Below are positions 45,851-56,001 of a stretch of 64,000 nucleotides of DNA, piece by piece. The position numbers were made by a program, and so were the translations under genes. The DNA comes from Rothia aerolata (GTDB taxonomy: Bacteria; Actinomycetota; Actinomycetes; Actinomycetales; Micrococcaceae). The notes under the pieces were generated by a model. The model was not told the origin of the DNA. It did not search any database and worked only from the letters and a program-made list of their open reading frames with translations. Within the stretch, counting starts at the first letter, position 1. Every line of letters begins with the position of its first letter. The stretch lies in contig NZ_BMDC01000001.1 of assembly GCF_014635585.1 (NCBI RefSeq), positions 469,971-533,970 on the forward strand, in the 5' to 3' direction.

Positions 45851-45945
45851 CGCACAGCGTCACACCGCCCCCCTGCTCGAAGACAGCACCGATAAGATAA
45901 AGTAAGAACCCACCGCCGATACCACGACCAAGAAGGAGGAAGACC

Positions 45946-46062
45946 ATGAGCGACACCATCGCAGAACAAGCCCACACCGCCACCGATGAAAATTTTGACG
46001 CCGCCATGGACGTTATCCTCCAGGAATTGGACGGCGTCAACGCCCTTCTCGCTGACCGGTGA
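45946..46062 (+). CDS. Short putative antitoxin-like peptide upstream of doc remnant
   Basis: A 38-residue frame with a strong AAGGAGG Shine-Dalgarno, beginning MSDTIAEQAHTATDENF. Its TGA overlaps the GTG start of the Doc-like remnant (GTGA), the usual antitoxin-toxin coupling. It is shorter than known Phd-type antitoxins and may itself be a remnant. I do not recognise a family. Confidence 0.45.
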   Translation: MSDTIAEQAHTATDENFDAAMDVILQELDGVNALLADR

Positions 46063-46458
46063 CGCCCGAGACTCTCACCTCTACCCAGGTCATCCGGATC
46101 CACCAACGCATCCCTCAACATCACCGATGCTGGTCTAAGAAGACCAGGAGGTGAGCACCTTCTCGAAAGCGCCCTGGCGCGTCCGGTCGCCTCCTACGGT
46201 GGCGTAGCCTTCCTCGACAGCATCTTCCCTAAAGCCGCCGTCCTGATGCAGAATCTGATCCATAACCACCCGTTTCTTGACGGCAACAAACGCACCGCCT
46301 ATGACAGCGCTGTCATCCTCCTGCGCCTGAACGGCTAGCGGTTGCTGAGCTACATCTCTGATGAGGAACAGGCAGACTTCGTAGTGGGCGTGGCCACTAA
46401 AGAACACGATCTTCAAGCCATTGTGCGGTGGTTCGATCGTCATTTCATCGCACTCTAG
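46059..46458 (+). pseudogene. Doc/Fic-family toxin remnant
   Basis: Starting as VTPETLTSTQVIRIHQR, the gene shifts frame near 46120 to GLRRPGGEHLLESALARPVASYGG..., then carries the Fic/Doc motif HPFLDGNKRT. A TAG at 46336-46338 interrupts it before DEEQADFVVG...VRWFDRHF and the final stop. At least one frameshift and one nonsense codon, so no active toxin. Doc enzymes phosphorylate EF-Tu. Genomic relic between the IS110 fragment and the lanthipeptide cluster. Confidence 0.75.
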
Positions 46459-46894
46459 AGACCGCCACAGAACCGAATAACACCCACCACAGGTGTCGCA
46501 TAAGAGCCACCAATGGAGACCTGGACATACTGAACTGACCAGCAAGAACACCCTCAGCACAGAAAACGTCATCAGAACAGACATAAAATTATGGCGTTCC
46601 AAGCAGAAGATACTGAAACCATAACACCAAAAGAACACTTAATCTCTGAGGAATGGATCGCGCCTTAGTTTAATCAGTCTCTAGAGTTACGTGAGTCTCG
46701 AGGGCTGCTAGCTGTTACGTGAAGCTCTCTGGCAGGCCTGGTTCTTCCTCAAGCATCTGTTTCCAATGAACGCTAGATCTTCCCTGCTCATGCGTCTGTA
46801 TACGCCTTTTGAAATAAGGTCGTGAGGCGAAGACAATAGAGCATTTTATAAATTGAGGGGAAGGAATTACGATCGCCCCCCCTGAATCAGAAAC
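46459..46894. other. Non-coding transition into the AT-rich cluster
   Basis: No gene is supported here. Base composition falls from chromosomal to AT-rich around 46850, next to the last gene of the cluster. A short imperfect direct repeat (GTTACGTGAGTCTC, then GTTACGTGAAGCTCTC about 30 nt later, near 46690-46730) is the only structure seen. Confidence 0.5.
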
Positions 46895-48019
46895 TTAGTC
46901 TAGAGACATAACAACTTTACCATTCTTATTCTCGTCTAAAAATGTATGCTCAATAAATCTTAAAGCCTCTTCAGGAGAATAGATTGTATCAATATTAGGT
47001 CTCATAAGGCCATCTTCAAACAACTTCAAACCGTTTCGCAGGTCCCCCGACGTACCTATGCAGTTACCTATTATGGTCAGGTTCCTCATTATTGCAAAGT
47101 AGAGAGTATTATTGAAAGAACTATTAGTAGAGGATGACCTGTCTTTATCGACAAATTCAGGGTGTTGACCCTGTAATCCACAGGTAATGTAACGCCCCCC
47201 GGCCTTTAAATAGGGCAGGATCCTATCAATATGTAAATCAAAAAAAGGATCGAATATAACATCGTACTTATCGAACTCTACAGGCAAACCAGTTGCAAAA
47301 TTTTGAAGAAAAGAGTGCTCTTCAGAATATTTTGGCCTTATTAGACGATTAATATCTATGTTCGAAATTTTGGCAGGGTCGGTGGTTGATAGAAAAACGT
47401 CGGGAGATATATTTGTTACTGCGTCGTACAGAAATTGGCTCGTTACAGATCTCGCACTCATTATAAGAGATGACTCGCCTGGTCTTAAATTTGATCTTCT
47501 AACCATACTCATCGCAGTTTGAGCGCCTAGACAAAAACAAGTTGCTTCAACATGTGTCATTTCTTGAGGTTTTTTGATCAATTTAGACTCATGAATCTTA
47601 AGCCATCCAGCCCCTGTATGATTCGAAACGATCCCGGGCAGAACTCCTTCAGCTGGTGGGTCAGGATAACTGGCATTCGGCATCACATCGTCGTTGATAC
47701 GAAAATTAGAGACGTTCTTACCCATAGCCACAACAGTGCCGGAGAACTCTGATCCAATGAAAGAAAACGGGATACGTGGGTTTTCTTTAACTTGTTGCGC
47801 GTGTAGTAGCATTATTGATTTATCGCGATAGTTGCAAGACAATGCTCTAACTTTGACAAGCACCATATTAGCGTTATCAGGGGCATCTTCATCAAAGTCT
47901 GGTTGTTCATGCTCCATGACACCTATGTTTATATAAGTTTCACCTATGCTAACTTTCCCAAGGTACTGCACAAATGGGAAACTCTTAGCTTCTTCACCTA
48001 ATATTGCAAAGGACTTCAT
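46895..48019 (-). CDS. lanJ: LanJ-like MDR-family reductase
   Basis: A 374-residue medium-chain reductase-fold protein, last gene of the lanthipeptide operon. The GroES-like part (ALSCNYRDKSIM, PFSFIGSEFSGTVV) is clear. The catalytic-zinc GHE motif is absent and the Rossmann glycine loop is atypical (IMSARSVTSQF). LanJ enzymes reduce dehydroalanine and dehydrobutyrine made by LanM to D-alanine and D-aminobutyrate, and several are MDR proteins. That role is inferred from context. ATG at 48019 follows AAAGGAAG and begins 5 nt after the lanM stop. Highly AT-rich. Confidence 0.62.
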   Translation of the reverse strand: MKSFAILGEEAKSFPFVQYLGKVSIGETYINIGVMEHEQPDFDEDAPDNANMVLVKVRALSCNYRDKSIMLLHAQQVKENPRIPFSFIGSEFSGTVVAMGKNVSNFRINDDVMPNASYPDPPAEGVLPGIVSNHTGAGWLKIHESKLIKKPQEMTHVEATCFCLGAQTAMSMVRRSNLRPGESSLIMSARSVTSQFLYDAVTNISPDVFLSTTDPAKISNIDINRLIRPKYSEEHSFLQNFATGLPVEFDKYDVIFDPFFDLHIDRILPYLKAGGRYITCGLQGQHPEFVDKDRSSSTNSSFNNTLYFAIMRNLTIIGNCIGTSGDLRNGLKLFEDGLMRPNIDTIYSPEEALRFIEHTFLDENKNGKVVMSLD

Positions 48020-48024
48020 TTTAA

Positions 48025-51000
48025 TTACCAACTTCCTTTAATGTTCTCCGCACCAAGCAGCAATAGAGGCGCAGACAATGGTTTTTCGGATACAGTTTCC
48101 ATTAACGGATATATCGTCCCCGTGAAACCATCAAATAGTCCAGGTGTATAAATATTTGACGGCAAACCGCAATTTATAGTTTTTTCCTTATGGTTTTTAA
48201 TAAGACTATTAAATAATTTTGAATGAACTTCTGAGTATATCTCACTATCAGAAATCTTTCTCAAGTGATGGTAGATTGACAAAAGGCCCGACAAACCATG
48301 ACAGAAAGAATCACTGCTAAATGACGGCAAGCTAGCGTTTATATGGGTGGTTAATTTCCGCACATGTTCACTCAATCGTGCAGCAGTATCTTTATCTCTC
48401 ATATAGCAACTTCTCGTATAAGCAGCCAAAACACCAGCGCTCCCCCGACACCAAGAAATATTTTTTAACTCAAGATCAAACTCTTCATCTAGAGTTCTAT
48501 AATATCTGCCTTGAATATTGTCAAGGATTTCCACATCTCCACGCAATTTGGTGGAACCCTCAATAACAGACAATAACCCAGATACTCCATGTCCGAAGCC
48601 ATATATTATATCGTCAACTTCGAAGGGCCATTTATTCTCTAAAGCTCTGATTAGGCGCTGTGAAGCAAGTTCAGTTACTTCAACTATACTTTTTTCAATG
48701 GCAGGGTCATCCAAGAACCAGCTGTTGATAACATTTAAAATTCCGGCATATCCTGCTATGACATCATATTGAAATTCAGGCTCATCGATTTTTTTATTCA
48801 AATACTTATGAAAAATATGTATCGCTTCTGCTTTTTGAAGTGTTCCTGTCTCGACGGCTGTGTATAATATTCCTGAAATTCCGTCATGGGCGCCAGGTCT
48901 ATTAAATACTGGTTGATAAAAGAGTTCATTACCCTGAAGATACTTACATAGAGATTCTACTGATACTTGAGCAATTGATTCAGCAAACACTTTATATTTA
49001 TTGCTGTTCAACAATTCAGCTGCAGAATGGAAAAACAAAGCAATACCCGCTTTTCCGTTATAAAGAGAGCTGGAAGTGGGAGCTATGGTCCATTGAGAAC
49101 CGCTACCAGGAAGGGTGGTTAACCACGATTTGTCCTTTTCGCCAACTGATGAGTTGTATAGATATTGGGCATAAATATCAATAATATCTAAAACGGAACT
49201 AGTGGGGCTATGAATAAGACTGTTATATTGGTGTTCATTATTTTTCGGGGTAGCCGCGGCAATGTTATCAACATTATTAAGAGCTGCATTAATAATCCAT
49301 TGCTGCTGCAGAAGATTTTTATCGTTAAGGTTTTTTATCCTGTTTTCTATAAAGGTAATCGGACAGTATTTAAAATAATCCGCACATACAATACCAGTAG
49401 AATCATATAAATTTTTCTCTGTAGGCTTGTACTTGAAAAAAGGAATGTCGCCGTTGCTCAGAGCATCCACTTCAGAAAGCACAACGTTTTCAAGGAACTT
49501 ATCTTCGCGGGTTGCAGCCCATAATGAGTTCAAGTGAAGCTCGTAATCGAGGTAATCGCGCAACAAATCAGGATGGTAGGAAGTTGCGAGCACTTTTGCG
49601 TAGGTAGCAGTATGGCGAACTATATATCTTAGCTCGCAATCAGTAAATGCTTTTAGTTCTTGTAAGATAGGGGTTCTGTTTTCTATGAATACTTGATAGC
49701 CAGTAGTGAAACCAGATTTGAAAGACTCTAGATAAAGTGAAGCGTCGACTTCAGCATCGTTGAGGGAGGGTCTGTTCCTTTGCTTCTGCAAGGTCGCTTC
49801 ACTGGTGCTTTCGAAACGTGTCTTGTCGCCTCCTAGATCGACAACGACCTCTCGCGTACCAGGAATTATCTGACCCGGCTTACCGCCTAAACCGCTAAAA
49901 TCAACACCTGGGGTCGACTGAGAACCCCACATGGGAACAGGCAGGAGCCCCACTTGTAGGACAGAATCGTTGATTAAGTGTCTGACAAGAAAGTCTCCAT
50001 CAGATACAAAATCTGGGATCTTGACATCTGGCTGTTGGTGGAAGAGCGCTTCAAGGTCGACTGGAACAGGAAATTCACCAGAAGCGATTATATTTTCAAA
50101 ATGAAAATCGGAACCGCCAAGAGCGTATAGAACTGATAGTAGCACGCCTTGACGAATATAAAAATTATGAACCTCTTCTACAGTACTACAAGTTTCAAAA
50201 TCAATAAACTCAAACCATCCATAGTTACCCATATGGATAAATTTAGGGAGGTTAAAGATTGGACAGTTCTTAGCTTTCAATAGCCCTTCGAGCATTTCGC
50301 AGAATCGCTGAAAAACATAGTCTACTGTTGAATTTCTAGGTTTATAAACTAACCGTTTACCGTCATCAAGTTTTATAACATGGACGGCGCGACCACCATT
50401 GTGGGTATCACCAGCTCCTACATCAATCGAGCTGATATTTTTGATAGGGTCAGTACCTAAGAAATCTCGAAGCTTTTCCCTATCATTCCATAAACGCTTT
50501 ATAAACTCTTCGTGGGAATTACAACTAGATATAATTACTTCATACAATCGGCGAGCTAAGACGGGATACTCACGAATCAACTCCCTTTTGTAGCTTTTAC
50601 TTTTAAGTTTGGAGAGGAAATCTTGGAAGCGCTCCTCCGGAGTATTTCCAGCTAACTCACCTCTGACGCGAGATACATTCAATTCTAAAATTAGAACTCT
50701 AGAAACCAACTCAAGAGAGCGATGAATAGTTCCAAGCCAAACTTGGTCGAGTAGCGATTCTAATATTTCAATATCCTCGTCATTGGAAGCTAGATCCGCA
50801 ATAAGCGATTTTCTTAATAATCGCTTCTCGAAATTCAAAATTGGAGCAGCAAAGAATAGCCAACCATAATCAGAAGCGACATCGCTTTTTGCAATAGTGG
50901 CTGAGGTTAGCCCGTATACGTCTCCCTCATCTAAAGGAGAATTTGGGGCAAAATAGAGATTATCAATGACCTCAACCCACTCGGGATTATCGACTGCTTG

Positions 51001-51219
51001 GTTCAGATCGGCGCTGTTCAAACACAGCACTTTTTTAACATCTGAAATATTTCCGTAATGCTTAAGGCGATTATTCAATATATTTACATCACCTGAAGCC
51101 ACAACTGAATCCCGCCACTTATCGTATCTACAGGTAGAAATATCTTGTGAATTCTTATAATCAAGATAAATTAAACGCTCGCTCAACGTAAGCGCTTTTG
51201 ACCACCACGGTAAAACCAT
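48025..51219 (-). CDS. lanM: Class II lanthipeptide synthetase LanM
   Basis: 1064 residues, usual LanM size. The N-terminal DUF4135 dehydratase domain (kinase-like; KLDDGKRLVYKPRN, GGSDFHFENIIA) phosphorylates and removes Ser/Thr side chains. The C-terminal LanC-like cyclase has GHGVSGLL, the zinc ligand Cys924 in WCRGSAG, and Cys973-His974 in FCHGLSG. All zinc ligands are kept although the precursors contain just one Cys between them. It would dehydrate both precursors and close at most one ring in A1. Transcribed between lanT and lanJ. Confidence 0.93.
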   Translation of the reverse strand: MVLPWWSKALTLSERLIYLDYKNSQDISTCRYDKWRDSVVASGDVNILNNRLKHYGNISDVKKVLCLNSADLNQAVDNPEWVEVIDNLYFAPNSPLDEGDVYGLTSATIAKSDVASDYGWLFFAAPILNFEKRLLRKSLIADLASNDEDIEILESLLDQVWLGTIHRSLELVSRVLILELNVSRVRGELAGNTPEERFQDFLSKLKSKSYKRELIREYPVLARRLYEVIISSCNSHEEFIKRLWNDREKLRDFLGTDPIKNISSIDVGAGDTHNGGRAVHVIKLDDGKRLVYKPRNSTVDYVFQRFCEMLEGLLKAKNCPIFNLPKFIHMGNYGWFEFIDFETCSTVEEVHNFYIRQGVLLSVLYALGGSDFHFENIIASGEFPVPVDLEALFHQQPDVKIPDFVSDGDFLVRHLINDSVLQVGLLPVPMWGSQSTPGVDFSGLGGKPGQIIPGTREVVVDLGGDKTRFESTSEATLQKQRNRPSLNDAEVDASLYLESFKSGFTTGYQVFIENRTPILQELKAFTDCELRYIVRHTATYAKVLATSYHPDLLRDYLDYELHLNSLWAATREDKFLENVVLSEVDALSNGDIPFFKYKPTEKNLYDSTGIVCADYFKYCPITFIENRIKNLNDKNLLQQQWIINAALNNVDNIAAATPKNNEHQYNSLIHSPTSSVLDIIDIYAQYLYNSSVGEKDKSWLTTLPGSGSQWTIAPTSSSLYNGKAGIALFFHSAAELLNSNKYKVFAESIAQVSVESLCKYLQGNELFYQPVFNRPGAHDGISGILYTAVETGTLQKAEAIHIFHKYLNKKIDEPEFQYDVIAGYAGILNVINSWFLDDPAIEKSIVEVTELASQRLIRALENKWPFEVDDIIYGFGHGVSGLLSVIEGSTKLRGDVEILDNIQGRYYRTLDEEFDLELKNISWCRGSAGVLAAYTRSCYMRDKDTAARLSEHVRKLTTHINASLPSFSSDSFCHGLSGLLSIYHHLRKISDSEIYSEVHSKLFNSLIKNHKEKTINCGLPSNIYTPGLFDGFTGTIYPLMETVSEKPLSAPLLLLGAENIKGSW

Positions 51220-51239
51220 TATAAGACTGCTCCTGTAGA

Positions 51240-53393
51240 CTAGTTTTCTGCTAATTGCTTTTTAATAAGTTCACTATAATGCCCTCCTAGACTCAGGAGA
51301 TGACGATGTGAACCTCTTTCGATAATTTTACCATCCTTGAATACAAGGATAAGATCTGAGTCAACAATAGTAGACAGTCTGTGCGCTGACACTACTTTAG
51401 TCGCTTTGATAGAATCAAGGTTCTTCATTACATTTGCTTCTGTAACAGCGTCGAGATGACTTGTTGCTTCATCTAGAACTAATAGACAAGGATTACTAAT
51501 AAGAGCTCTTGCAAGGGCTATACGTTGTCGTTGCCCTCCAGACAAAACGGACCCACTCTCCGAAATAATTGTTTCATACTGCATAGGCATGGCAACTATA
51601 TCTTCATGAATGCACGCTTTTTTGGCCGCAGTTATTACATATTCCATGGGTACTTCCGGGTCAGTAAACGCGATATTTTGCCTAATGCTTCCAGAGAAAA
51701 TACTTGCAGATTGGATGACGCTGCCAAAGTTTTTACGAAGTTGCTCTATTGCAATACTTGACTGTGGCACATTTCCATAAAATATAGTTCCGTCAGTTGG
51801 TTTTAATAATCCTTGCAGTAGCTTAGCAAAAGTTGACTTCCCGCTACCTGTAGAACCAACAAGCGCAACTTTTGAACCGGATGGGATGTCTACATTGATA
51901 TTTTGGAGAATGTTCCTGTCTGAAGGAGAGTACTTGAACGAAACATCCCTAAAACATATCGACCCATCATAATCCTCAATAATTGTGTTACCAAATTCAT
52001 TTTTTTCAGGAGTCGACTCTAAAACATCACTGATCCGTTCCAAATGGGCAAAGGCCAGCTGTATTTGTTGAATCTGGGAAACAATTCTTGTAACCGGAGC
52101 AAACATGAGAACAGCCAGACCTTGCGCGGCTAACATTTCACCAAGATCAAGTTTATTCTCTAGAACAAGTAACACACCAAACAGTAGTAAGATTAGTGGA
52201 GCAAGAGTAGATATAGTAGAAATTATACTATAAACGATTGCTTCTAACCGACCACGTTTCAAGCTGATATTTAATTGAGTAAAGAAGAGGTCTGACCAAC
52301 GATTAAATGCGCTATTCTCTGTACCGGTAGCTTTCAATGTTTCTATCGCAGTTAGCGACTCCACCAGAAATCCCTCTGATACAGATTGAGCTTCTAGATC
52401 TTTTTGCAACAAACGATGGGTAGGTTTAAGGGATAGCAAAGCTACAGTTGCTAAAATCATACAAATGGTTATAACAACTATTGAAAATTCCATGGACCAT
52501 GAAAATAGTACCGCTGTATACACCAGTACAAGTAGTATATCTAGAAATGATCCGACCATGCCTTGGGTAATTATGTTTTGGATCGTGTTATTGCTCGTAA
52601 GTCTAACCATTAGATCGCCGCTTCCTCTTACCTGAAAAAATCGGAAGGGCAAAGATAGGGTGTGTTCAAAAAAGCTCAGTGTCATTTGTGCAGTCAATTT
52701 TCCCTGTAGCCATACTAACAAAAATCCTCTCAGCAGTGTTATTGAAAAGTAAGCAAGTAGCAACAAAACTGTTATTGCAACTAGTATTAAGACTGGTTGA
52801 GAATCATAACTAGGAATAATCTTATTAATTATGGTTTTTGTGCTAAAAGGGATAAAAAAACCGACAAATGCCAAAAATAGCGATGCAAAGAATACTTGCC
52901 AAAGGCGCGATCTAACGCCTTTGGTTTTCAAAGAGGCAATTAAGTGATGCTTCCATGTGTTCGTAGCGCTCTCCTTGAACAAGTGAGCAGGGGGAATACC
53001 TGATCGTTCAAGAGTGATAGCAACGCCCGTAAACTTAGAATCTACTTCTTCCCAGTCGACTCTCCTTCTTCCATGATTTGGGTCGACTATGGTACCTTTG
53101 GTTCCATTCCATTTTTCAAGTACTACAAAATGGTTAAATCCCCAGTGTAATATAACTGGTAGTTCAAGTGCATCAAAGGAATCAACCTCCACCCGCAGCC
53201 CGCGACCTCGCATTCCAAGTTGTTGAGCGCCCTTTAGTATTGTCAGTGCATTTACGCCGTCACGGCCTGGACTGCAAACTTCGGCTGCTTCGGCGTAAGA
53301 CAGCTTTATTCCTAATGATTTAGCCATCATAGCTAAACAAGCCGCTCCACAACCTGTTGCAGTCAGTTGTTTTATAACGGGTATTCGTTTCAT
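51240..53393 (-). CDS. lanT: LanT: C39 peptidase-containing ABC exporter
   Basis: 717 residues in three parts. Residues 1-130 form a C39 peptidase with Cys15 (GCGAACL), His88 (HWGFNHF) and Asp104 (IVDPNHGRR). Six membrane helices follow at about 160-430, and the ATPase domain has GSTGSGKST, LSGGQRQR and LLVLDEATSHLD. It cuts the leader after the double-glycine motif and exports the mature peptides. Both precursor leaders end in GG, matching this specificity. Located just upstream of lanM in the same operon. Confidence 0.92.
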   Translation of the reverse strand: MKRIPVIKQLTATGCGAACLAMMAKSLGIKLSYAEAAEVCSPGRDGVNALTILKGAQQLGMRGRGLRVEVDSFDALELPVILHWGFNHFVVLEKWNGTKGTIVDPNHGRRRVDWEEVDSKFTGVAITLERSGIPPAHLFKESATNTWKHHLIASLKTKGVRSRLWQVFFASLFLAFVGFFIPFSTKTIINKIIPSYDSQPVLILVAITVLLLLAYFSITLLRGFLLVWLQGKLTAQMTLSFFEHTLSLPFRFFQVRGSGDLMVRLTSNNTIQNIITQGMVGSFLDILLVLVYTAVLFSWSMEFSIVVITICMILATVALLSLKPTHRLLQKDLEAQSVSEGFLVESLTAIETLKATGTENSAFNRWSDLFFTQLNISLKRGRLEAIVYSIISTISTLAPLILLLFGVLLVLENKLDLGEMLAAQGLAVLMFAPVTRIVSQIQQIQLAFAHLERISDVLESTPEKNEFGNTIIEDYDGSICFRDVSFKYSPSDRNILQNINVDIPSGSKVALVGSTGSGKSTFAKLLQGLLKPTDGTIFYGNVPQSSIAIEQLRKNFGSVIQSASIFSGSIRQNIAFTDPEVPMEYVITAAKKACIHEDIVAMPMQYETIISESGSVLSGGQRQRIALARALISNPCLLVLDEATSHLDAVTEANVMKNLDSIKATKVVSAHRLSTIVDSDLILVFKDGKIIERGSHRHLLSLGGHYSELIKKQLAEN

Positions 53394-53423
53394 GCTAGTA
53401 TGATATTCCTAAATTTGTATTTC

Positions 53424-53939
53424 TCAATCAATGAACAATTCAAATACGCTTACTTCTTCTGTGGCAACTTGCACCGGATAGTAACCGGAAGATACTTCCG
53501 CTCCTATTGTATTGTTACTCAACTTAACGTAAAGCGATTCATCTTCAATACTATAAATTGACTTGATTTCCGCGCCTGGATTCATTTTTTCTATACGAAA
53601 ATCTTGATTAGCTATTAATTTTAACGGCTTCTCATCTTCATTGAATGTTATGATGATTTTAGATGGATAATCAGTCAGTCCATTTCCAGGGTAAAGACTG
53701 TTGGTTTTTTTATCGTAATAAAATACATTTTGATTGTATTCATCGGCACGGCTGGAAAACAGTAGGTATACTAATGATAGAATAAATACAAAAAAAATTG
53801 CCCAGAGAAAGCATATAAAGCGCTTCCCCGTATAGGAAGGTAAAACGGATCGCCGAGAACCCGCCATATAGTCCTTGAGCGCGGACCTCCTGAAAAGATG
53901 ACCACCACCATCCTCTATGTCAACGGCACCCTTGGGCAT
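53424..53939 (-). CDS. Short HlyD-like membrane-anchored accessory protein
   Basis: 171 residues: an N-terminal cytoplasmic segment (FRRSALKDYMAGSRR), one transmembrane helix at about residues 40-62, and a 105-residue extracytoplasmic beta-rich domain. The N-terminus resembles the start of NHLM-type bacteriocin secretion (HlyD-family) proteins, but the coiled coil and barrel are absent or very short. It lies 30 nt before lanT and probably helps export. Assignment is tentative. Confidence 0.5.
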   Translation of the reverse strand: MPKGAVDIEDGGGHLFRRSALKDYMAGSRRSVLPSYTGKRFICFLWAIFFVFILSLVYLLFSSRADEYNQNVFYYDKKTNSLYPGNGLTDYPSKIIITFNEDEKPLKLIANQDFRIEKMNPGAEIKSIYSIEDESLYVKLSNNTIGAEVSSGYYPVQVATEEVSVFELFID

Positions 53940-54039
53940 GTGTCTTTTCCCTTCAAAAATTTAACAATGCTCTAGTCACTTACTATGATATAGTATATTG
54001 AAGCATGTTGCGCAGATTCAAGAATATTGAGGATAAGTC

Positions 54040-54693
54040 ATGCAAAGTAAATATATCTCAATTTACGACAATTACTTCGATGATAACTCGGATTATAAAC
54101 TTCATTTAGGAGCAGGCCCATTTTGTTTCCCAGGATGGCTTAATACAGACTTGCGTCCTCAATCTGATTCAATTTACGAACTTGATGCCTCGGCAAAACT
54201 ACCATTTGAAGACTGCACGTTCAGTGTAGTTTTCTCGGAGCACCTTATTGAGCATATGGAATACCATTCAGGAGCCCGTATGTTGAGCGAGGTATATAGA
54301 GTTCTTAAGCCTGGGGGTTACATCCGATTTTCCACTCCCGACCTACAAAGATTAGTGGAGCTACTTCTTCTCGATAATGACAATGTAAAATCAAGTTACA
54401 TTAGACTCATAAACCATTTATTTTCTGATGCAGATGATTTAAATGATCCCACCTTTACAATAAATTCTGTGTTTTACTCTCATGGACACCGATTTCTGTA
54501 CACTGAAGAGCTATTAACTAAATTGTATTCCAGTACTGGATTCAAGGAAATTAAGCGTTTTGATCCGCTAATCAGTGACGTCGAGGGCTTATGTGGACTA
54601 GAAAAACATGGTTTACTTTTAGGTGATGAGAGACTAAACACCTTTGAATGTATGGTTATCCAAGCTAGGAAGCCCCTGAATTATGTATCATAA
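54040..54693 (+). CDS. Class I SAM-dependent methyltransferase
   Basis: 217 residues, Methyltransf_11-type. Motif I is HLGAGPFCFPGWLN, motif II-like DLRPQSDSIYELDA, and the later VLKPGGYIRFSTPD is typical. GAGG precedes the ATG. It overlaps the next plus-strand gene by 11 nt. Within this island it may methylate the sugar or peptide of the lanthipeptide. Substrate unknown. AT-rich like the cluster. Confidence 0.8.
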   Translation: MQSKYISIYDNYFDDNSDYKLHLGAGPFCFPGWLNTDLRPQSDSIYELDASAKLPFEDCTFSVVFSEHLIEHMEYHSGARMLSEVYRVLKPGGYIRFSTPDLQRLVELLLLDNDNVKSSYIRLINHLFSDADDLNDPTFTINSVFYSHGHRFLYTEELLTKLYSSTGFKEIKRFDPLISDVEGLCGLEKHGLLLGDERLNTFECMVIQARKPLNYVS

Positions 54694-55198
54694 GTCTATT
54701 GCTGTTTTATTACTTATAACTTTATTTGTATTTTCAGGCATAACATTTGTGGGGTATAAAGCAGGTTACGATTCTTTCTGGTTTTGTATCCTAACCATAT
54801 TGGCATCTACCGGATTTGGTTTTTTCATTGGTGCTGCTTCTAGGAGTTTCCCTATCCTTGATATTACTGATAATGTTAATAGATTGGCAGTTAGATCTGG
54901 TGTAATTTGGTTCAAAAAGTTGCTTAGCATTTCAAGATGGGACCTCATTACAAAACAGTTGCGCCCATCCCTGAACAGCAAAACTCCTCCACTCTCGCTA
55001 CTCCAGTCTTTTCAATCAAACTTTGTGGCCCATTTCTGGGGATTCCTCATTCACTTGTTGGCTGCAATTTTCGCTAAAGACAATTTGCTGAGCGTTGCTT
55101 TCCTGCTGATAACTGGATACTTTCTACATTTGCTCCCCAGCTTTTTGCAATTGCATCTCCTGTGGCGGGTTCAAAAACTAAAATCACTTTCAAAGTGA
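54683..55198 (+). CDS. CrtO-acyltransferase-like small membrane protein
   Basis: 171 residues with about four hydrophobic helices. The middle VIWFKKLLSISRWDLITKQLRP and the C-terminal region resemble the glycosyl-4,4'-diaponeurosporenoate acyltransferase (CrtO) family, which puts fatty acyl groups on a sugar. Similarity is by eye and modest. Next to two glycosyltransferases, this would suggest sugar acylation of the lanthipeptide. Alternatively it is the otherwise missing immunity protein. Its 3' end overlaps the opposing glycosyltransferase by 28 nt. Confidence 0.45.
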   Translation: MYHKSIAVLLLITLFVFSGITFVGYKAGYDSFWFCILTILASTGFGFFIGAASRSFPILDITDNVNRLAVRSGVIWFKKLLSISRWDLITKQLRPSLNSKTPPLSLLQSFQSNFVAHFWGFLIHLLAAIFAKDNLLSVAFLLITGYFLHLLPSFLQLHLLWRVQKLKSLSK

Positions 55199-56001
55199 AT
55201 ATCTTTTGAATTACTAACAACCCAGTCATAATACTTTAATTGTGTTCCAATTGCAGTACCGTAATGTGTCCCGAAGTTATTCTCTATGTTGATATTGCTT
55301 CTTCGTAAATCAACTGACTTCCACCGCTGAGTAAAATCAGACATACCGTGAAACCTATAATGTAAAAGTTTCGGAACGGATTGCTCTTCAGACTCTTCAT
55401 ATATGATCATACTTGTTGGGAATGGATCAACTTTATACACTTTTCCACAGTTTGAATTTGGATAAATCTTTGGTTCTGGTTTGTACATGGCACTATGTGC
55501 GCCCGGCCCGAATATCACCTGACTGACTCTTTTAGGTGAAAAAATAATAGGTTTTGAGTATAAGCGGTTTCCGATTCCTTTGAGTGAAGAACGTTTATTT
55601 TTTTCATTCGATGGTGAATATGGGAAGTTAGATTCCGGACTCATATCGTATCCTCTTGGTGTGACTACTGATATATTTTCTCTTTCACACCACTCCAAGA
55701 ATTCAAAAATATGCGGGTGATAAAGAAGTTCATCGGAATCAACACAAATGACCCAATCGTAATTATCGTAATTCAGCCAAGCTTCAGACTTTATTTTTGA
55801 GTTTAGATCATCTCTTAGCTTTTGATTTGAATCAAAATGATATAATTCCGTAATATTGCAGCGTCGAACTATATCTGGTGTACTATCATCAGACATATTG
55901 TCAAAGACAATAATTTTTTGGGCGAACTGTGAATAATGGAACAAAAATGATTCCATTATTTTTTCTTCATTCCAGGCTACAGTAATAACAACTATTTTCA
56001 T
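55171..56001 (-). CDS. Glycosyltransferase, GT2/GT92-like
   Basis: 276 residues. The N-terminal VVITVAWNEEKIMESFLFHY and VDSDELL (DxD metal motif) are of the GT2/GT92-like group with a single GT-A fold, and no membrane helix is seen. It starts with ATGA overlap on the preceding GT. It may glycosylate the lanthipeptide; the acceptor is inferred from cluster position only. Confidence 0.78.
   Translation of the reverse strand: MKIVVITVAWNEEKIMESFLFHYSQFAQKIIVFDNMSDDSTPDIVRRCNITELYHFDSNQKLRDDLNSKIKSEAWLNYDNYDWVICVDSDELLYHPHIFEFLEWCERENISVVTPRGYDMSPESNFPYSPSNEKNKRSSLKGIGNRLYSKPIIFSPKRVSQVIFGPGAHSAMYKPEPKIYPNSNCGKVYKVDPFPTSMIIYEESEEQSVPKLLHYRFHGMSDFTQRWKSVDLRRSNINIENNFGTHYGTAIGTQLKYYDWVVSNSKDIHFESDFSF

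Noticed and set aside
46135..46638. 167-codon minus-strand frame over the Doc remnant
   Set aside because: Cysteine/Trp-rich noise; Fic motif is on the plus strand.
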